Of a stretch of DNA of 64,000 nucleotides, positions 61,053 through 64,000 are shown piece after piece. The translations under genes and the position numbers were made by a program. Position 1 is the stretch's first letter. Every line of letters starts with the position of its first letter. Origin of the DNA: an uncultured Alphaproteobacteria bacterium (GTDB lineage Bacteria; Pseudomonadota; Alphaproteobacteria; Rs-D84); the NCBI GenBank assembly GCA_905233975.1, contig CAJOGD010000006.1, forward strand, positions 26,864 through 90,863, given 5' to 3'. The notes under the pieces were generated by a model. The model was not told the origin of the DNA. It saw nothing but the letters and a program-made list of their open reading frames with translations, and ran no database searches.

Positions 61053-61290
61053 CCGCGGTGGAAACCAAGCGGTCGGGGTGTTAGCAAATCAGTGTTCTAT
61101 TGATCCCATTGGGCTTTGGTTTGATCCTGTTGTATATCCCAACGGCACCCCGACCATACGTCAGGGATTGTCATTTTTATGACGGTGCGAAACATGGAAA
61201 CCATCGTGAATGAAACACGTCCGGATTACGATGCAACGCACCGAGAACACTGGGCCTGCTAGAGCCCCGAACCAAGTTCCCACTTAGTTC
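61053..61290 (-). ncRNA. Structured leader RNA, copy L3 (upstream of 59711-60877)
   Basis: 238 nt in transcript sense. P1 GGTTCGGGG/CCCCGACC, P2 TAGCA/TGCTA, P3 CAGTGTTCT/AGAACACTG, internal hairpin CGGTGCG/CGCACCG, P4 CCCTGAC/GTCGGGG, P5 TTGGG/CCCAA. The whole 5' block from promoter to GGTTCGGGG is almost identical to L2, while the inner part is unlike L2 and nearer to L1. Confidence 0.77.
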
Positions 61291-61374
61291 AGTTTCTATT
61301 TTAACAAATTTGATTGAATTTAATCAAGAACATTTTTTTGAAAAATGAAAAACGCGGGACAAAAGCCCCGCGCA
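61264..61374 (-). repeat. Promoter-block inverted repeat, right copy
   Basis: Reverse complement of 52246-52356 with only about two or three differences by eye. Includes the hairpin GCGCGGGGCTTTTGTCCCGC, which also faces the rpmG stop. Confidence 0.8.
61298..61327 (-). promoter_or_regulatory. Promoter of leader RNA L3
   Basis: Minus-strand TTGATT, 18-nt spacer, TAAAAT. Confidence 0.7.
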
Positions 61375-61427
61375 TTAAAACTAAATCCTGTCCCACGAAG
61401 CCTTGGCGAAGTGGGAACACCAACACT

Positions 61428-61601
61428 TTAGTGCGGCATTTTAGCCTCGGTCATTTCGACATGCTTACGCAATTTTGGGTCATACTTACGACGTTTCACC
61501 TTGCCGGTGGCGGTCTTGGTATTTTTCACAACCGTATAGAAATAACCGGTTTCTTTGTTTTCAAGTTTGATAACTTCTTTGCTGCCTTTTTTAGATGCCA
61601 T
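61428..61601 (-). CDS. rpmG: Large-subunit ribosomal protein L33
   Basis: 57 aa, read from the minus strand: ASKKGSKEVIKLENKETGYF, then TVVKNTKTATGKVKRRKYDP and LRKHVEMTEAKM. Matches the Cys-free bacterial L33. AAGG 8 nt before the ATG. Single gene between tRNA-Leu and leader L3. Confidence 0.95.
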   Translation of the reverse strand: MASKKGSKEVIKLENKETGYFYTVVKNTKTATGKVKRRKYDPKLRKHVEMTEAKMPH

Positions 61602-61691
61602 TTTATTTGCCTTTTTATTTACGTTGTGCCAAATGATAGGTTATTTTTTACTGGAAATCAAGTATTTTTTATCATAACATATTTTGCATGT

Positions 61692-61776
<85 letters not shown>

Positions 61777-61884
61777 AATTTTCTTTGCAAACGTTGAAAA
61801 TTTGAGTGCCACGCCGCAGCATTGTTCACAATTACAAAGTAAATTTCAGACTTATCGGCGAAGGCGGGCAAAATTCCAGACACC

Positions 61885-61995
61885 TTAATACACCGGATAA
61901 TCGCGCAGTGGCCCGTTTGGCCGCGACAGGTCGGATTTAACCCCGCACGCACAAAGCGTGAATGCACACAGCAAAATCAAAACTAATTTTTTCAT
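61885..61995 (-). CDS. Small lipoprotein, LptM (YifL)-like
   Basis: 36 aa: MKKLVLILLCAFTLCACGVK followed by SDLSRPNGPLRDYPVY. Lipobox TLCACG gives a mature peptide of about 19 residues starting CGVKSDL, with a Pro-Gly-rich end. This is the layout of LptM, which helps the LptDE lipopolysaccharide translocon mature. 20 nt after the murE stop on the same strand. Confidence 0.65.
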   Translation of the reverse strand: MKKLVLILLCAFTLCACGVKSDLSRPNGPLRDYPVY

Positions 61996-62015
61996 ATTTT
62001 CACCATTTAATCGCA

Positions 62016-63485
62016 TCAGCGAATTCCAAAAACTTTCTCGACTTCTTCCCTATCATCAAAATGGATTTTATTGTCACCAATTATTTGATAGTTTTCATGA
62101 CCCTTGCCGGCGACAAGGACGACATCATCTTCATTGGCGATGCCTTTCAAAAGTTCAATCGCCCGGTGCCGATCCGGTTCAATAATGACCCTTTTATCGT
62201 TGTTTGGCGAAAGTCCGGCAACAATATCATCGATAATTTTTTGTGGATTTTCATTACGCGGATTGTCACTTGTTATAACTATTACATCGGCAAGTCTTTC
62301 CGCAATCGCACCCATCTTGGGCCGCTTTGTTGTATCACGATTTCCGCCGCAACCGAAAACACAAACAAGTTTGCCATTCGCCGGCACGATTTCCTTTGCC
62401 GTTTTTAATACGTTTTCAAGTCCATCTGGGGTATGTGCATAGTCGATAATAACAAGCGGTTTTTTATTCACGACCTGGAACCGGCCGGGAACGCCGCCAA
62501 TGTTTTCCAATGTTTTTATTGCGTCCTGTATATTTATTCCCATGGCCAACGATGCCCCCAATGCCGCCAAGACATTATAGACATTGAATAATCCGTTCAT
62601 ATGCAACCGCACCGATTGTTTTACGTTTTTGGTTATCAGTGTGAATCTTATTCCGTCATTGGTAAAAACAATATCCGTCGCCATTAAATCCGCGTGATTT
62701 TTTATACCATAGGTTAGCGTTCGTACATCAGACGGAATTATTGACAACAGTCGTTGTCCATATTCATCATCAACATTTATTACGGCAAATCCGCCCTGTT
62801 CAATTTGCCTAAACAATTTTGCCTTGGCATTAAAATAATTTTCCATCGTGATATGATAATCAAGATGATCCTGGGTCAAATTTGTAAATATCGCACCATT
62901 GAAAGCGCATTTGCCCGTTCTGTTTTGATCCAAGGCGTGCGAACTTACCTCCATAACAACATTGTCGATGTGTTCGTTATCTTTTACCATTTTGAACACA
63001 GATTGCAATTGCGGCGCCAATGGCGTGGTGTTTCCGGTATCGTTATATGCGCCGTCGGACGACAGTTTGTATCCCATTGTCCCAATTAGTGCGCACTTTT
63101 GCCCGCCGTCTTCCAATATTTTTTGCACCAGGTGCGTAATAGTGGTTTTCCCGTTTGTTCCCGTAACGCCAATCAGGTTAATGTTTTTTGACGGGCCACC
63201 ATAAAACCTGTCCGCAATATCGGCAAGATTATGCCGGCTAGAATCAACCAAGACCTGGGGGATACCCGGAATATCCAATTGCCTTTCAACCACCAACGCA
63301 ACGGCACCCCTATCAATGGCCGCAGATGCGAAATCATGTCCATCGGTGTGTTCGCCGTTTAGGCACACAAAAATATCACCAGTTTCCGTTGTTCGCGAAT
63401 TAAAGGAAATTCCCGTTACATCAACATCTTTGAAATTTATCAAAGTTTTGTCTTTAAGACAACCGACAAGTTCACTAAGTTTCAT
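62016..63485 (-). CDS. murE: UDP-MurNAc-L-Ala-D-Glu:meso-DAP ligase MurE
   Basis: 489 aa from ATG 63485 (GGTGGG upstream). VTGTNGKTTITHL is the ATP-binding loop; ITSDNPRNENP is the DNPR motif that selects meso-diaminopimelate over lysine; HTPDGLENVL and GKGHENYQ are family markers. Adds the third residue of the peptidoglycan stem peptide. It stands without the usual mur/fts cluster on this side; no murF or mraY follows, only the LptM-like gene. Confidence 0.96.
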   Translation of the reverse strand: MKLSELVGCLKDKTLINFKDVDVTGISFNSRTTETGDIFVCLNGEHTDGHDFASAAIDRGAVALVVERQLDIPGIPQVLVDSSRHNLADIADRFYGGPSKNINLIGVTGTNGKTTITHLVQKILEDGGQKCALIGTMGYKLSSDGAYNDTGNTTPLAPQLQSVFKMVKDNEHIDNVVMEVSSHALDQNRTGKCAFNGAIFTNLTQDHLDYHITMENYFNAKAKLFRQIEQGGFAVINVDDEYGQRLLSIIPSDVRTLTYGIKNHADLMATDIVFTNDGIRFTLITKNVKQSVRLHMNGLFNVYNVLAALGASLAMGINIQDAIKTLENIGGVPGRFQVVNKKPLVIIDYAHTPDGLENVLKTAKEIVPANGKLVCVFGCGGNRDTTKRPKMGAIAERLADVIVITSDNPRNENPQKIIDDIVAGLSPNNDKRVIIEPDRHRAIELLKGIANEDDVVLVAGKGHENYQIIGDNKIHFDDREEVEKVFGIR

Positions 63486-63601
63486 GCCCACCACCATATT
63501 GTTTGAAAATTCCCTGTGAATGATAATTTAAAATTAGACAATAAGCAATAGAATTTAAAGGGTTCGGTTTTGGCATACCGGGCGATTCATTATTTGAAAT
63601 A

Positions 63602-63630
63602 TTGTTAATTGCGCATTTATATGTTAAAAT
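63602..63630 (+). promoter_or_regulatory. Promoter of the truncated exonuclease
   Basis: TTGTTA, 17-nt spacer, TAAAAT; then AGGAAAG and the ATG at 63653. Confidence 0.5.
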
Positions 63631-63652
63631 TAAACGTCAGCACAGGAAAGAA

Positions 63653-63709
63653 ATGTCTTTTATTATTTTTGATACAGAATATACATCGTGGGCCGCCAAG
63701 AGAAATTAA
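63653..63709 (+). pseudogene. 5' remnant of a DEDD-type 3'-5' exonuclease
   Basis: Well-placed promoter and ribosome site, then MSFIIFDTEYTSWAAKRN and a stop. FDTEYTSW is the Exo I motif (DxE) opening of a DnaQ-like exonuclease family of about 180-200 aa. The rest is missing; directly after the stop comes a hairpin (ATACCGCC/GGTGGTAT, 63712-63730) and T run that would end transcription. It could alternatively be a leader peptide with an attenuator for 63916 onward. Confidence 0.45.
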
Positions 63710-63711
63710 AA

Positions 63712-63735
63712 ATACCGCCGTTGGTGGTATTTTTG
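63712..63735 (+). terminator. Hairpin terminator after the exonuclease remnant
   Basis: ATACCGCC-GTT-GGTGGTAT followed by TTTTGATTT. Confidence 0.65.
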
Positions 63736-63866
63736 ATTTCTGGCAGGGCCAAATTGACAACATTCGAACCGAAATATCACTGTATGAGGCAGAAATCATG
63801 GAAACTTTGGAGTTGTTAGAAGAGTTTTTGAATGATTTGAAACACTAAACCGACAGAATTATTTAC

Positions 63867-63895
63867 TTGTGAAAAATTGTTGTAATTGCTATTAT
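63867..63895 (+). promoter_or_regulatory. Predicted promoter for the last gene
   Basis: TTGTGA, 17-nt spacer, TATTAT, before AAAGGAG. Confidence 0.5.
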
Positions 63896-63915
63896 CCGAT
63901 CGAAAGGAGTCAAAA

Positions 63916-64000
63916 ATGAAAACAACCATCATAATCGCAATCGTAGCAATTTTAGGAATACTCGGATATTTTCTTATACCATGCAACAAATGGGATAATG
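63916..64000 (+). CDS. Start of a secreted or membrane protein (cut by window end)
   Basis: AAAGGAG then ATG and KTTIIIAIVAILGILGYFLI followed by PCNKWDN. A single hydrophobic N-terminal segment, either a membrane anchor or an uncleaved signal; the rest lies outside the window, so no function is assigned. Confidence 0.6.
   Translation, partial: MKTTIIIAIVAILGILGYFLIPCNKWDN

Noticed and set aside
63609..63848. 79-codon plus-strand frame after murE
   Set aside because: It runs through the predicted promoter and terminator hairpin and in another frame over the exonuclease start, which has the better ribosome site; composition is not protein-like in its first half.

Overview
The window is bacterial and most likely comes from an uncultured, fermentative Alphaproteobacterium (inference). 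It has moderate GC. DnaB, LpxI, CvpA and the paired XRE/winged-helix regulators look alphaproteobacterial. Lipid A (LpxI), meso-DAP-type MurE and OmpA-like beta-barrels show a Gram-negative envelope. L-lactate dehydrogenase plus acetate kinase suggest a fermenter, perhaps from an animal gut. Many housekeeping genes have a consensus promoter ending exactly 7 nt before the ATG and no Shine-Dalgarno, so leaderless mRNAs seem common; other genes have clear AAGGAG sites.

Layout. 1-10.2 kb: a podovirus-type (T7-like gene order) prophage on the minus strand: SleB-like endolysin, holin-like protein, scaffold, histone-like Lys/Ala protein, capsid, tail-tube proteins A and B, and terminase. The terminase gene is split: its ATPase half (3794-4387) and nuclease half (1-477) lie on either side of a plus-strand block of dnaB, a double-XRE regulator and an unknown gene. 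10.2-19.5 kb: birA with two regulators, a structured small RNA, an RNA methyltransferase, two outer-membrane barrels, lpxI, two acyl-carrier-protein-like proteins, an FKBP isomerase, a lipoprotein and a lone VirB11-type ATPase. 19.5-30.8 kb: an ABC-F protein, an ADP-ribosyltransferase-like protein, priA, an APH-fold pseudokinase, miaA, gap, murA and trpS.

30.8-42.7 kb: a 12-gene branched-chain amino-acid-type ABC importer operon (livH, livM, livG, livF) with eight different lipoprotein substrate-binding paralogues. 43.2-64 kb: four tRNAs (Ser, Lys, Thr, Leu), an MsbA-like exporter, a 776-residue unknown protein, ackA, ldh, sodB, a periplasmic thioredoxin-fold protein with a possible frameshifted membrane anchor, cvpA, a U32 protein, rpmG, murE and a truncated exonuclease.

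The most novel feature is a family of three modular secreted proteins (43591-45096, 52604-53572, 59711-60877). They share a constant N-terminal half, have different lectin-like or carbohydrate-binding-like C-terminal modules, and all end in the same YIPQNQ hexapeptide. Each is preceded by a ~220-240 nt transcribed element in which several helices are preserved by different but complementary sequences in the three copies. I read this as a previously undescribed structured leader RNA. Two of the loci lie in inverted orientation with a near-identical promoter block, so inversion or domain exchange is possible. Palindromic dispersed repeats have inserted between leader and gene at two of the loci.
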